Assembly (NCBI RefSeq): GCF_004353915.1
Contig: NZ_SMRP01000005.1
Location: 225,769 to 289,768 of the forward strand
Direction of reading: 5' to 3'
From: Paraburkholderia silviterrae
Lineage (GTDB): Bacteria; Pseudomonadota; Gammaproteobacteria; Burkholderiales; Burkholderiaceae
Length of the DNA: 64,000 bases
This document shows, piece by piece, positions 1 to 7,748 of this stretch. Below the pieces are notes generated by a model. The model saw only the letters and a program-made list of their open reading frames with translations, was not told the DNA's origin and did not search any database. The translations under genes were made by a program, and so were the position numbers. How positions within the stretch are numbered: position 1 is the stretch's first letter; each line of letters opens with the position of its first letter.

Positions 1-1
1 G

Positions 2-577
2 CTGCTTGAAGCGAATGGCTACCGCGTGCAGTGCTTCACGAGCGCGGAAGAATTCCTCGAGGGATACCAGCCGGCGCAGCAAGCCGGACAAATCGCCTGT
101 CTGATTCTGGACGTGCGCATGCAGGGCATGAGCGGACTCGAGCTGCAGGAGCGCCTGATCGCCGAAAACGCCTCGCTGCCGATCATCTTCGTGACCGGTC
201 ACGGCGACGTGCCGATGGCCGTCTCCACCATGAAGAAGGGCGCGATGGACTTCATCGAGAAGCCCTTCGACGAAGCCGAATTGCGCAAGCTCGTCGAGCG
301 CATGCTCGACAAGGCCCGCAGCGAAAGCACCAATGTGCAGCAGCAGCGCGCCGCCGCCGAGCGCCTCGGCAAGCTCACGGCACGCGAGCATCAGGTGCTC
401 GAGCGCATCATCGCGGGCCGCCTGAACAAGCAAATCGCCGACGATCTGGGCATCAGCATCAAGACCGTGGAAGCGCACCGCGCGAACATCATGGAGAAGC
501 TGAACGTGAATACGGTCGCCGACCTGCTGCGCCTCGCGCTCTCCAACAAGCCGCAACAGGCGCAGCAGCCACAGTAA
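2..577 (+). CDS. FixJ/NarL-type response regulator (5' end missing)
   Basis: Two-component response regulator that binds DNA when phosphorylated. The frame is already open at the left edge, so the start and the first receiver strand lie outside the window. Visible are the phospho-acceptor Asp in LILDVRMQGMSG, the switch Thr in FVTGHGDVP and the conserved Lys in IEKPF. After a Gln/Ala-rich linker comes a LuxR/NarL helix-turn-helix running from KLTAREHQVL to HRANIMEKL, with a Gln-rich tail. This domain order is the FixJ subclass. Its kinase would be expected just upstream, out of view. Targets cannot be told from this sequence. Confidence 0.9.
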   Translation: MLEANGYRVQCFTSAEEFLEGYQPAQQAGQIACLILDVRMQGMSGLELQERLIAENASLPIIFVTGHGDVPMAVSTMKKGAMDFIEKPFDEAELRKLVERMLDKARSESTNVQQQRAAAERLGKLTAREHQVLERIIAGRLNKQIADDLGISIKTVEAHRANIMEKLNVNTVADLLRLALSNKPQQAQQPQ

Positions 578-744
578 CGCTGCCTGCCAGCGCGGGCCGG
601 CACGAAAGGGAACGGCGCATCACGGTGTACTTGCGCGGCGCATGACGCCGCGCAGCGCCTTCCCTACCACATTCCCACCGCTTCTTCCTGCCTCGTCCGG
701 CCGGCGTTTCGCCTGGCCGCGACAGTTCACGCGCGCCGCGCGGG

Positions 745-750
745 TATAAT
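745..750 (+). promoter_or_regulatory. -10 element, probable folD promoter
   Basis: A consensus TATAAT lies in GC-rich sequence 117 bp before the folD ATG. No good -35 hexamer is found at 16-18 bp spacing, so the assignment rests on the -10 and its position. Nothing else is evident in the 578-866 gap. Confidence 0.45.
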
Positions 751-866
751 GTCGGCCTTCGCAGCCGGCGCCCGCTTCAACGAATAGTCCCGACGCACGA
801 GCGACGGTCTGCCCGCCGCGCTCCGGCATGCATGCCCGCATCGCCCACACTCGAACTCGACCGACC

Positions 867-1721
867 ATGACAGCCACCCTCATCGACGGCCTCGCCCTCT
901 CCAAGAAACTGCGCGCCGACGTCGCCACGCGCGCCGCCGCCCTCACCGCCCGCGGCCATCAGCCAGGCCTCGCGGTCGTGCTGGTCGGCGACAATCCGGC
1001 GAGCGAAGTCTATGTGCGCAACAAGGTGAAGGCCTGCGAGGACAACGGCCTCTATTCGTCGTATGACCGCTATGCCGAGTCGCTCTCCGAAGCCGCTCTG
1101 CTCAAGCGCATCGACGAGCTGAACCGCGATCCGAAGATTCACGGCATCCTCGTGCAGTTGCCGCTGCCCAGGCACATCGACAGCCACAAGGTGCTCGAGG
1201 CCATCGCGCCGGAAAAAGACGTGGACGGCTTTCACGTGGCCAACGCCGGCGCGCTCATGACGGGCCAGCCGCTGTTCCGCCCCTGCACGCCCTATGGCGT
1301 GATGAAGATGTTCGAGGAATACAAGATCCCGCTCGAGGGCGCGAACGCCGTGGTGATCGGCCGCTCGAACATCGTCGGCAAGCCGATGGCGCTCCTGCTG
1401 CTCGAAAAGGGCGCCACGGTCACGATCTGCCACAGCAAGACGCGCGACCTCGCGAAGCACACGCGCGAGGCGGATATCGTGGTGGCCGCCGTGGGCAAGC
1501 GCAACGTGCTGAGCGCCGACATGATCAAGCCGGGCGCGACCGTGATCGACGTGGGCATGAATCGCGACGACAACGGCAAGCTGTGCGGCGACGTCGATTT
1601 CGCGGGCCTGAAGGAAGTGGCCGGCTTCATCACGCCGGTGCCGGGCGGCGTGGGACCGATGACCATCACGATGCTGCTCGTCAACACGATCGAGGCGGCG
1701 GAGCGCGCGGCCGGTATCTGA
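867..1721 (+). CDS. folD: Bifunctional methylenetetrahydrofolate dehydrogenase/cyclohydrolase FolD
   Basis: Interconverts 5,10-methylene-THF, 5,10-methenyl-THF and 10-formyl-THF in cytosolic one-carbon metabolism, supplying purine and formyl-Met-tRNA synthesis. The 284-residue product has the family's usual length. It shows the substrate-site motif [10 protein letters not shown] with catalytic Lys53, the Rossmann/NADP segment [22 protein letters not shown], and the C-terminal signature [15 protein letters not shown] chose the ATG at 867 (MTATLIDG) because it matches the normal FolD N-terminus. An in-frame codon 39 bp upstream would add an Arg-rich tail not typical of the family. It is monocistronic, with a terminator about 55 bp after the stop. 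Confidence 0.97.
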   Translation: MTATLIDGLALSKKLRADVATRAAALTARGHQPGLAVVLVGDNPASEVYVRNKVKACEDNGLYSSYDRYAESLSEAALLKRIDELNRDPKIHGILVQLPLPRHIDSHKVLEAIAPEKDVDGFHVANAGALMTGQPLFRPCTPYGVMKMFEEYKIPLEGANAVVIGRSNIVGKPMALLLLEKGATVTICHSKTRDLAKHTREADIVVAAVGKRNVLSADMIKPGATVIDVGMNRDDNGKLCGDVDFAGLKEVAGFITPVPGGVGPMTITMLLVNTIEAAERAAGI

Positions 1722-1776
1722 ACGCGCAACAACCCAGGCCGGCACAATCCGGCACACTCGCGAAGCCATCGCAAAG

Positions 1777-1810
1777 CGGCTCGACGCCAAAAGCGCGGGC
1801 CGTTTTTTTT
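1777..1810 (+). terminator. Intrinsic terminator after folD
   Basis: Hairpin with arms CGGCTCGACGC and GCGCGGGCCG around a CAAAA loop (one bulged A, one G-U pair), followed by eight T. It separates folD from prlC. Confidence 0.8.
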
Positions 1811-2009
1811 CGCCCGCGCATGGGCGACGCGCATGCCGGTACGCCCCGATTGCGCCGCCACGGCCGGACTTCTGTTAATTTGCTCGGATGCACCGGTTGG
1901 AAAGTGCGCACCGCGCCCCAATAACCGGAATATCGGGGTGCGCGCAGGTGCGCGGCGCCCCGGCTCACCTCACAGCGAATCAACCGCGACAGAAGGAACA
2001 GGACGCATC

Positions 2010-4109
2010 ATGGCAACTACTCCCTCCGACAATCCGCTGCTCGATTTCACCGGCCTGCCGCGCTTCGGCGAGATCCGTCCCGAACACGTGACGCCCGCGC
2101 TCGACGTACTGCTCGCGAACGCGAATGCCGCAGTCGATCGCGCCGCCCAGCCGATGACGCCCTCGCAGTGGAGCGACGTGGTCGAGCCGCTCGAGCGCGC
2201 CAGCGAGCCGCTCTCGCGCGCCTGGGGCGTGATCGGCCACTTGAACGCCGTTGCCGACACACCGGAGCTGCGCGCCGTCTACGGCGAGAACCTGCCGCGC
2301 GTGACCGAGTTCTGGTCGAGCGTCGGTCAGAATCTCGCGCTCTACAAGAAGTACAAGGCCATCACGAACCACAACTCGTTCGAGCTGCTCTCGGGCGAGC
2401 GCAAGAAGATTCTCGACAACGCGCTGCGCGACTTCCGCCTGTCCGGCGCGGAGCTGCCCGAAGACCAGAAGCCGCGTTTCGCCGAATTGCAGGAGCGCCA
2501 GGCCGCGCTCTCGAAGGCGTTCTCCGACCACGTGCTCGATGCCACCAACGCCTACGCGTTCTACGCCACGAACGAAAGCGAGCTCGCTGGCCTGCCCGCC
2601 GACGTGATCGCCGCCGCGCGCGAAGCCGCCGAGCGCGAGAGCAAGGAAGGCTGGAAGTTCACGCTGCACTTCCCCTCGTATTTCCCGGTGCTGCAATACT
2701 CGGAAAACCGCAAGATGCGCGAAACGATGTATCGCGCCTACGTCACGCGCGCGTCGGAGCTGGGGCCCGAATACGGCGGCGGCAAGCCCGATTGGGACAA
2801 CACGGGAATCGTCGACGACGAGCTCGAGCTGCGCACCGAAGAAGCGAAGATGCTCGGCTACAACAACTTCGCCGAAGTCTCGCTCACGCCGAAGATGGCC
2901 GAGTCGCCCGCGCAGGTCATGAGCTTCCTCGAAGACCTCGCCACGCGCGCGCGCCCGCACGCCGAAAAAGACTGGCAGGAGCTGCGCGAATTCGCCGCCA
3001 GCGAGCTCGGCCTCACGCAGATCGAGCCGTGGGACATGGCCTTCGCGGCGGAGCGCCTGCGCCAGAAGCGCTACTCGTTCTCGGAGAACGAGGTCAAGCA
3101 ATACTTCCCCGAAGACTTCGTGCTCAAGGGCCTATTCAAGGTCACCGAGGCGCTCTTCGGCGTGCGCATCCGCGACGATCAGGCGGCCGTCTGGCATCCG
3201 GACGTACGCTTCTTCCGCGTCGAGAACGCGGACGGCACGCTGGTCGCGCAGTTCTATCTCGACCTCTACGCACGCGAGGGCAAGCGCGGCGGCGCATGGA
3301 TGGACGACGCGCGCTCGCGCCGCAAGCTCGAGGCCAACGGCGTGCAGACGCCGGTCGCCTATCTCACCTGCAACTTTTCGGCGCCGGTGGGCGGGCGTCC
3401 CGCGTGCTTCACGCATGACGAAGTCATCACGCTGTTCCACGAGTTCGGCCACGGCCTGCACCACATGCTCACGCGTGTGGACGAGCTTTCGGTCTCGGGC
3501 ATCAACGGCGTGGAGTGGGACGCAGTCGAGCTGCCCTCGCAGTTCATGGAGAACTTCTGCTGGGAGTGGGACGTCCTCACGGAGATGACTTCGCACGTCG
3601 ACACGGGCAAGCCGCTGCCGCGCGAGCTCTTCGACAAGATGCTCGCCGCGAAGAACTTCCAGAGCGGTCTGGGCACGCTGCGCCAGATCGTGTTCTCGAT
3701 GTTCGACATGGCGCTGCACGTGGACTTCGACGCCTCGAAGGGCAAGACCGTGAACGAGCTCGCGCGCGAGATGAACGCGCGCTATCACGTCATTCCGCAA
3801 GCGCCGTTCTCGCGCTGGCCGAACACGTTCAGCCATATCTTCGCGGGCGGCTACGCGGCCGGTTACTACAGCTACAAGTGGGCCGAAGTGCTTTCCGCCG
3901 ACGCCTATGCGGCGTTCGAAGAAGCAGCGCAAGCCGCCAAGTCGAGCGTGCTCGACGCGGCCACGGGCACGCGCTATCGCCAGGAGATTCTGGAAGTGGG
4001 CGGCAGCCGCCCGGCGATGGAATCGTTCAAGGCGTTCCGCGGACGCGAGCCGAGCATCGATGCGCTGCTGCGCCATAACGGCATGGAGCAGCCGCCGGCG
4101 CAGCACTAA
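2010..4109 (+). CDS. prlC: Oligopeptidase A, M3 family zinc metallopeptidase
   Basis: Cytosolic zinc peptidase that degrades short peptides, including cleaved signal peptides, late in protein turnover. The product has 699 residues, close to E. coli OpdA/PrlC (680). The zinc motif HEFGH sits at residues 477-481 in LFHEFGHGLHHML, and the downstream Glu ligand is probably in the VEWDAVELPSQF segment. The C-terminal SHIFAGGYAAGYYSYKWAE block is typical of M3A enzymes. I use the ATG at 2010, preceded by AGAAGGAACAGG. Frames opening earlier read through low-information Arg-rich sequence. Alternative M3 members such as Dcp are less likely on length and on the N-terminal LLDFTGLPRFGEI motif. Confidence 0.95.
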   Translation: MATTPSDNPLLDFTGLPRFGEIRPEHVTPALDVLLANANAAVDRAAQPMTPSQWSDVVEPLERASEPLSRAWGVIGHLNAVADTPELRAVYGENLPRVTEFWSSVGQNLALYKKYKAITNHNSFELLSGERKKILDNALRDFRLSGAELPEDQKPRFAELQERQAALSKAFSDHVLDATNAYAFYATNESELAGLPADVIAAAREAAERESKEGWKFTLHFPSYFPVLQYSENRKMRETMYRAYVTRASELGPEYGGGKPDWDNTGIVDDELELRTEEAKMLGYNNFAEVSLTPKMAESPAQVMSFLEDLATRARPHAEKDWQELREFAASELGLTQIEPWDMAFAAERLRQKRYSFSENEVKQYFPEDFVLKGLFKVTEALFGVRIRDDQAAVWHPDVRFFRVENADGTLVAQFYLDLYAREGKRGGAWMDDARSRRKLEANGVQTPVAYLTCNFSAPVGGRPACFTHDEVITLFHEFGHGLHHMLTRVDELSVSGINGVEWDAVELPSQFMENFCWEWDVLTEMTSHVDTGKPLPRELFDKMLAAKNFQSGLGTLRQIVFSMFDMALHVDFDASKGKTVNELAREMNARYHVIPQAPFSRWPNTFSHIFAGGYAAGYYSYKWAEVLSADAYAAFEEAAQAAKSSVLDAATGTRYRQEILEVGGSRPAMESFKAFRGREPSIDALLRHNGMEQPPAQH

Positions 4110-4142
4110 GCGCATTTGCGGCATCTGCGCTCGGTCACGAAG

Positions 4143-4181
4143 AACCGCGCACGGGAATCTGTCCCGTGCGCGGTTTTTTTT
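4143..4181 (+). terminator. Intrinsic terminator after prlC
   Basis: Perfect 14-bp arms AACCGCGCACGGGA and TCCCGTGCGCGGTT around a short loop, with a run of eight T. It lies between convergent prlC and the deaminase-like gene; the minus-strand tail is weaker. Confidence 0.95.
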
Positions 4182-4217
4182 CGCCCGCTGTTTATCGTCT
4201 GCCGTTCAGTGAATCGG

Positions 4218-5504
4218 CTAGCGGCTCAGCTTGAAATCGACGCTCCCGGGCCGCCCTTCGAGCGCAAGCGTTGCGCGCTGCGCGGGTTGACGGCTCACCA
4301 CCCTGCCCCGGCTGACCACGGCAAGACGCGCCGCGCGCAGGCGGATGGCCTCGACGGAATCGCGTGCGTCGAGCACCACGAGGTTCGCCGCACTGCCCGG
4401 CGCGATGCCATAGCCGTCGAGGCCGAGAATCTTCGCCGGATTGACCGTGACTGCATCGAAGCATGCCCGCGACGCCTCCACGCCCGTCATCTGCGCGACG
4501 TGCAGCCCCATCTGCGCGACTTCGAGCATGTCGCCCGAGCCGAAGCTGTACCAGGGATCCATCACGCAGTCGTGGCCGAACGCGACGTTGATGCCGGCCG
4601 CCATCAGCTCGGGCACGCGCGTCATGCCGCGCCGCTTGGGATAGGTGTCGGAACGGCCCTGCAGCGTGATGTTGATGAGCGGATTCGCGATCGCCGCCAC
4701 GCCCGACTCGCGCATCAGCGGGATCAGCTTGCTCACGTAGTAGTTGTCCATCGAGTGCATCGACGTGAGATGCGAACCCGTCACGCGGCCATGCAACCCG
4801 AGGCGATTCGTTTGCGCGGCGAGCGTCTCGATGTGGCGCGAGAGCGGATCGTCGGACTCGTCGCAATGCATGTCGACGCGCAGGCCCTTTTCCGCCGCGA
4901 ACTCGCAGAGCAGCCGCACCGACTCCGCCCCGTCGGCCATGGTGCGCTCGAAATGCGGGATGCCGCCCACCACGTCCACACCCAGGGCGATGGCGCGCTT
5001 GAGATTGTCGAACGCGCCGGGGCTGCGCAAGAGACCGTCTTGCGGAAAGGCCACGAGTTGCAGGTCGAGATACGGCGCCACGCGGCGCTTCACTTCGAGC
5101 AACGCTTCGACGGCGAGCAAACGCGCGTCGCAAACATCGACGTGCGAGCGGATCGCCAGCAGCCCGCGCGCGACGGCCCAGTCGCAGTACTGCAGCGCGC
5201 GCTCGACGAGCGCTTCCTGCGTGAGGTGCGGCTTGAGCTCGCCCCACAGCGCTATACCCTCCAGCAGCGTGCCCGACGCGTTCACGCGCGGCAGGCCCCA
5301 GGACAGCGTGGCGTCCATGTGAAAGTGAGCGTCGACGAAAGGCGCACTGACGAGCGCACCGGCCGCGTCGATCTCCTCGCGCGCCTGCGTCGCGAGATGC
5401 GGCTCGACGGTGGCAATGCGCCCCGCCTCGATGCCGATATCGACCATGGGATGCCCGGCGGGATGCGCATGTGCGAGCACGGCGCGGCGAATGATCAGGT
5501 CCAT
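4218..5504 (-). CDS. Amidohydrolase related to cytosine deaminase (CodA-like)
   Basis: Metal-dependent deaminase of the amidohydrolase superfamily, 428 residues. Metal ligands are visible: H60 and H62 in DAHFHMD, H213 in MHCDESDD with general acid/base E216, H245 in SHLTSMHS, and D312 in GHDCVMDPW. The substrate Gln of CodA is kept (Q155 in VAFPQDG). E. coli CodA has a second Asp directly after the metal Asp (GHDD), which contacts cytosine. Here it is Cys313, so the substrate may not be cytosine. The start at 5504 has a strong GAGGAGCC ribosome site. No cytosine permease gene is adjacent. Other possible substrates are isoguanine, creatinine-like compounds or triazines; the sequence does not decide. 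Confidence 0.85.
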   Translation of the reverse strand: MDLIIRRAVLAHAHPAGHPMVDIGIEAGRIATVEPHLATQAREEIDAAGALVSAPFVDAHFHMDATLSWGLPRVNASGTLLEGIALWGELKPHLTQEALVERALQYCDWAVARGLLAIRSHVDVCDARLLAVEALLEVKRRVAPYLDLQLVAFPQDGLLRSPGAFDNLKRAIALGVDVVGGIPHFERTMADGAESVRLLCEFAAEKGLRVDMHCDESDDPLSRHIETLAAQTNRLGLHGRVTGSHLTSMHSMDNYYVSKLIPLMRESGVAAIANPLINITLQGRSDTYPKRRGMTRVPELMAAGINVAFGHDCVMDPWYSFGSGDMLEVAQMGLHVAQMTGVEASRACFDAVTVNPAKILGLDGYGIAPGSAANLVVLDARDSVEAIRLRAARLAVVSRGRVVSRQPAQRATLALEGRPGSVDFKLSR

Positions 5505-5711
5505 GGGTGGCTCCTCGATGGCGTCTTCGTGTCTCGATAATTGACGTTGCGCGTCCTGGCGTTGCGCCGCGATTGCACCGCGATTGCGCCTTGATTCTAT
5601 CGGCGCATGAAATGGCCTGCCAGTACGAAGCCCCCGCGCGAAGCCGCCCGCGCAGCGCAAGCGGCGACCGAACACGTATCACGCACGAATCGCACGCTGA
5701 TCGCGCGCGCG

Positions 5712-6842
5712 TCACGCCCCGGCTACGCGGTCGTCGTCCTCGGGATCGTCGTCGAATAGCGCGAACTGGCCGCGCAGCGCGGGATTGTCCTCTTCGAGCC
5801 GCACGCCCGCGCCCAGCAGCCGCACACCGAGCTTGCGCCGCGCAAGCCCTTTCTCGAGCAGCGCGAGCAGCGTAGTCAGATCGGTGGCATCGGCTACGCA
5901 CTCGACCGTCGTGCGCTGAAAATTCGCGAAGCGGATCTTCACGAAGAGCTTGCGCACGGCGTGTGCGCACGCTGCGCGCTCGATGCGCACGTCGAGCTGC
6001 ACGGCAAGGCGCTTGAGCTCCTCGCTGCACGCTTCGAGCGTGAGCAGATCGTTCACATAGGTCGTCTCGACGCTCACCGACTTGCGTTCCTGATCGGCGC
6101 GCACGGGCCGGTCGTCGATGCCGCGCGCCAGCTCGTAGAGCCGCTTGCCGAACACGCCAAAATGCCGGTGCAGATCGAACAACGACCATGTGCGCAACTG
6201 CGCGCAGGTCGACAGCCCGAGGCTCTCGAGCTTCGCCGCCGTGACCTTGCCCACGCCGTGAATCTTGCGCACGGGCAGCGCCGCGACAAACGCGTCGACC
6301 TCGTGCGGACGCACGACGAAGAGCCCATCGGGCTTGTTCCAGTCGGAAGCGATCTTGGCAACGAACTTGTTGGGCGCGACGCCCGCCGACACTGTGACGC
6401 CCACAGTCTCACGCACGCGCTCGCGAATCTCGTTCGCGATGAGCGTGGCGCTGCCCTTGCAGCGCGTGGTGCGCGAGACGTCGAGATAGGCCTCGTCGAG
6501 CGAGAGCGGCTCCACGTCCGCCGTGTAGTCGCGATAGATCGCCATGATCTGCCGCGAGGCGATGCGGTACTTCTCCATCGCTGTGGGCAGGATCAGCAGC
6601 TCGGGGCACTTGCGCATGGCAAGCGCCGACGACATCGCCGAATGCACGCCAAAGCGGCGCGCCTCGTAATTGCAGGTCGCGATCACGCCGCGCTGGTCGG
6701 GCCGCCCGCCCACCGCGATTGGACGCCCGCGCAGTGTCGGGTCGTCGCGCATTTCGACCGATGCGTAAAAGCAGTCGCAATCGCAATGGATGATCTTGCG
6801 AGCGAAGCCGGCAACCGCCGGCGTTTGAGGCTCGGACGACAC
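5712..6842 (-). CDS. dinB: DNA polymerase IV (Y-family)
   Basis: Error-prone translesion polymerase that extends mismatched or damaged primers. The conserved block starts at KIIHCDCDCFYASVEMRD (catalytic Asp, steric-gate Phe/Tyr region). YEARRFGVHSAM, the catalytic SLDEAYLDVS and KIHGVGKVTAAKL (thumb helix-hairpin-helix) follow. A little-finger domain ends in a loose GQFALFDD tail that may be the beta-clamp motif. The ATG at 6956 is upstream of a LexA-controlled promoter (-10 at 6885-6890), so translation must begin downstream. GTG 6842 is used here; TTG 6875 is the alternative but would sit at the predicted transcript start. Neither has a clear Shine-Dalgarno. Regulation by LexA is directly suggested by the overlapping box. 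Confidence 0.9.
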   Translation of the reverse strand: MSSEPQTPAVAGFARKIIHCDCDCFYASVEMRDDPTLRGRPIAVGGRPDQRGVIATCNYEARRFGVHSAMSSALAMRKCPELLILPTAMEKYRIASRQIMAIYRDYTADVEPLSLDEAYLDVSRTTRCKGSATLIANEIRERVRETVGVTVSAGVAPNKFVAKIASDWNKPDGLFVVRPHEVDAFVAALPVRKIHGVGKVTAAKLESLGLSTCAQLRTWSLFDLHRHFGVFGKRLYELARGIDDRPVRADQERKSVSVETTYVNDLLTLEACSEELKRLAVQLDVRIERAACAHAVRKLFVKIRFANFQRTTVECVADATDLTTLLALLEKGLARRKLGVRLLGAGVRLEEDNPALRGQFALFDDDPEDDDRVAGA

Positions 6843-6884
6843 CGGCGGCGAGAGATCGGAAGAAGGCGTGTTCAAAGTACTGAT

Positions 6885-6913
6885 ACTGTACAAAAACACA
6901 GTGCTCTTTTCAA
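6885..6913 (-). promoter_or_regulatory. Sigma-70 promoter of dinB
   Basis: On the minus strand, -35 TTGAAA (6913-6908), a 17-bp spacer and -10 TACAGT (6890-6885). The LexA box overlaps the spacer and the -10, as in a classical repressible SOS promoter. Confidence 0.8.
6886..6901 (-). promoter_or_regulatory. LexA (SOS) box of dinB
   Basis: Perfect CTGT-N8-ACAG match, read CTGTGTTTTTGTACAG on the coding strand of dinB. It covers the promoter -10 and spacer, so LexA binding would block RNA polymerase until DNA damage. Confidence 0.88.
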
Positions 6914-7033
6914 GAAAACTGTCTGCGCCAGCCCGTCTTGCCGTACTGCGGCACACGGGCGGGACCGTATCTGTACAGCGGCGCTGGCATGCCTATACTC
7001 GTCCGATCATTTCAACCCTTGGCGGGACGCGCG

Positions 7034-7738
7034 ATGAAGACGATCGGTGTGATTGGCGGGATGAGCTGGGAGTCGTCGGCGGAGTATTACCGGCTGCTGA
7101 ACCGCTACGCGAAGGCGCGGCTCGGCGGCCATCACAATGCGCGCAGCCTGATGACGACGGTCGATTTCGCCGAAGTGGAAGCCTTGCAACGCGCGGGCGA
7201 CTGGGACGCGCTCGGCGTGCAGATGGCGCAGGCGGCCGCGCAACTGGAGCGAGGCGGCGCCGATCTCGTGCTGCTGGCGACGAACACGATGCATCGCGTG
7301 TGCGCGTCGATCGAGGCGGCGATTTCGATCCCGTTCCTGCATATCGCCGATCCGACCGGCGCGGCGTTGAAGGCGGCAGGCGTGAGCCGTGCCGGCCTGC
7401 TCGGCACGCGATACACGATGGAGCAGGACTTCTACGTGGGGCGCCTGCGCGAGCGGCACGCGATCGAGGCCATCGTGCCGAACGATCGCGATCGGGAAAG
7501 CGTGCATCGCATCATCTACGATGAACTTTGCCATGGCGTCGTCGAAGACGATTCGCGACGCGTTTATCAGCGCGTGATCGACGATATGAAGATGCGCGGA
7601 GCACAGGCGGTCATCCTCGGTTGCACCGAGATCACCTTGCTGATCGGCCCCGCGGATTCGGCTTTGCCGGTGTTCGACACCACCGCGCTGCACGCTCAGG
7701 CCGCGGTGGATTGGACCCTGAGCGGCCACGAGGCGTGA
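7034..7738 (+). CDS. Aspartate/glutamate racemase family protein
   Basis: PLP-independent amino-acid racemase of the Asp/Glu racemase superfamily, 234 residues, cytosolic. The N-terminus MKTIGVIGGMSWESS is typical of the YgeA/RacX branch. The first catalytic Cys of classical racemases is replaced by Thr in LLATNTMHR; the second is kept in ILGCTEITLLI. This Thr/Cys pair is characteristic of YgeA-type broad-specificity racemases. The ATG at 7034 was chosen because the conserved N-terminus starts there. The gene is divergent from dinB and almost touches the convergent Gcr-family gene (10-bp gap). The exact amino-acid substrate is unknown. Confidence 0.85.
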   Translation: MKTIGVIGGMSWESSAEYYRLLNRYAKARLGGHHNARSLMTTVDFAEVEALQRAGDWDALGVQMAQAAAQLERGGADLVLLATNTMHRVCASIEAAISIPFLHIADPTGAALKAAGVSRAGLLGTRYTMEQDFYVGRLRERHAIEAIVPNDRDRESVHRIIYDELCHGVVEDDSRRVYQRVIDDMKMRGAQAVILGCTEITLLIGPADSALPVFDTTALHAQAAVDWTLSGHEA

Positions 7739-7748
7739 AGGTGCCGCT

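Noticed and set aside
4116..5540. Long plus-strand frame opposite the cytosine-deaminase-like gene
   Set aside because: Composition is Arg/His-rich and the opposite strand has all catalytic motifs and a strong ribosome site.
6842..6956. ATG at 6956 as dinB start
   Set aside because: It lies upstream of the LexA-overlapped promoter and would place the SOS box inside the coding region.
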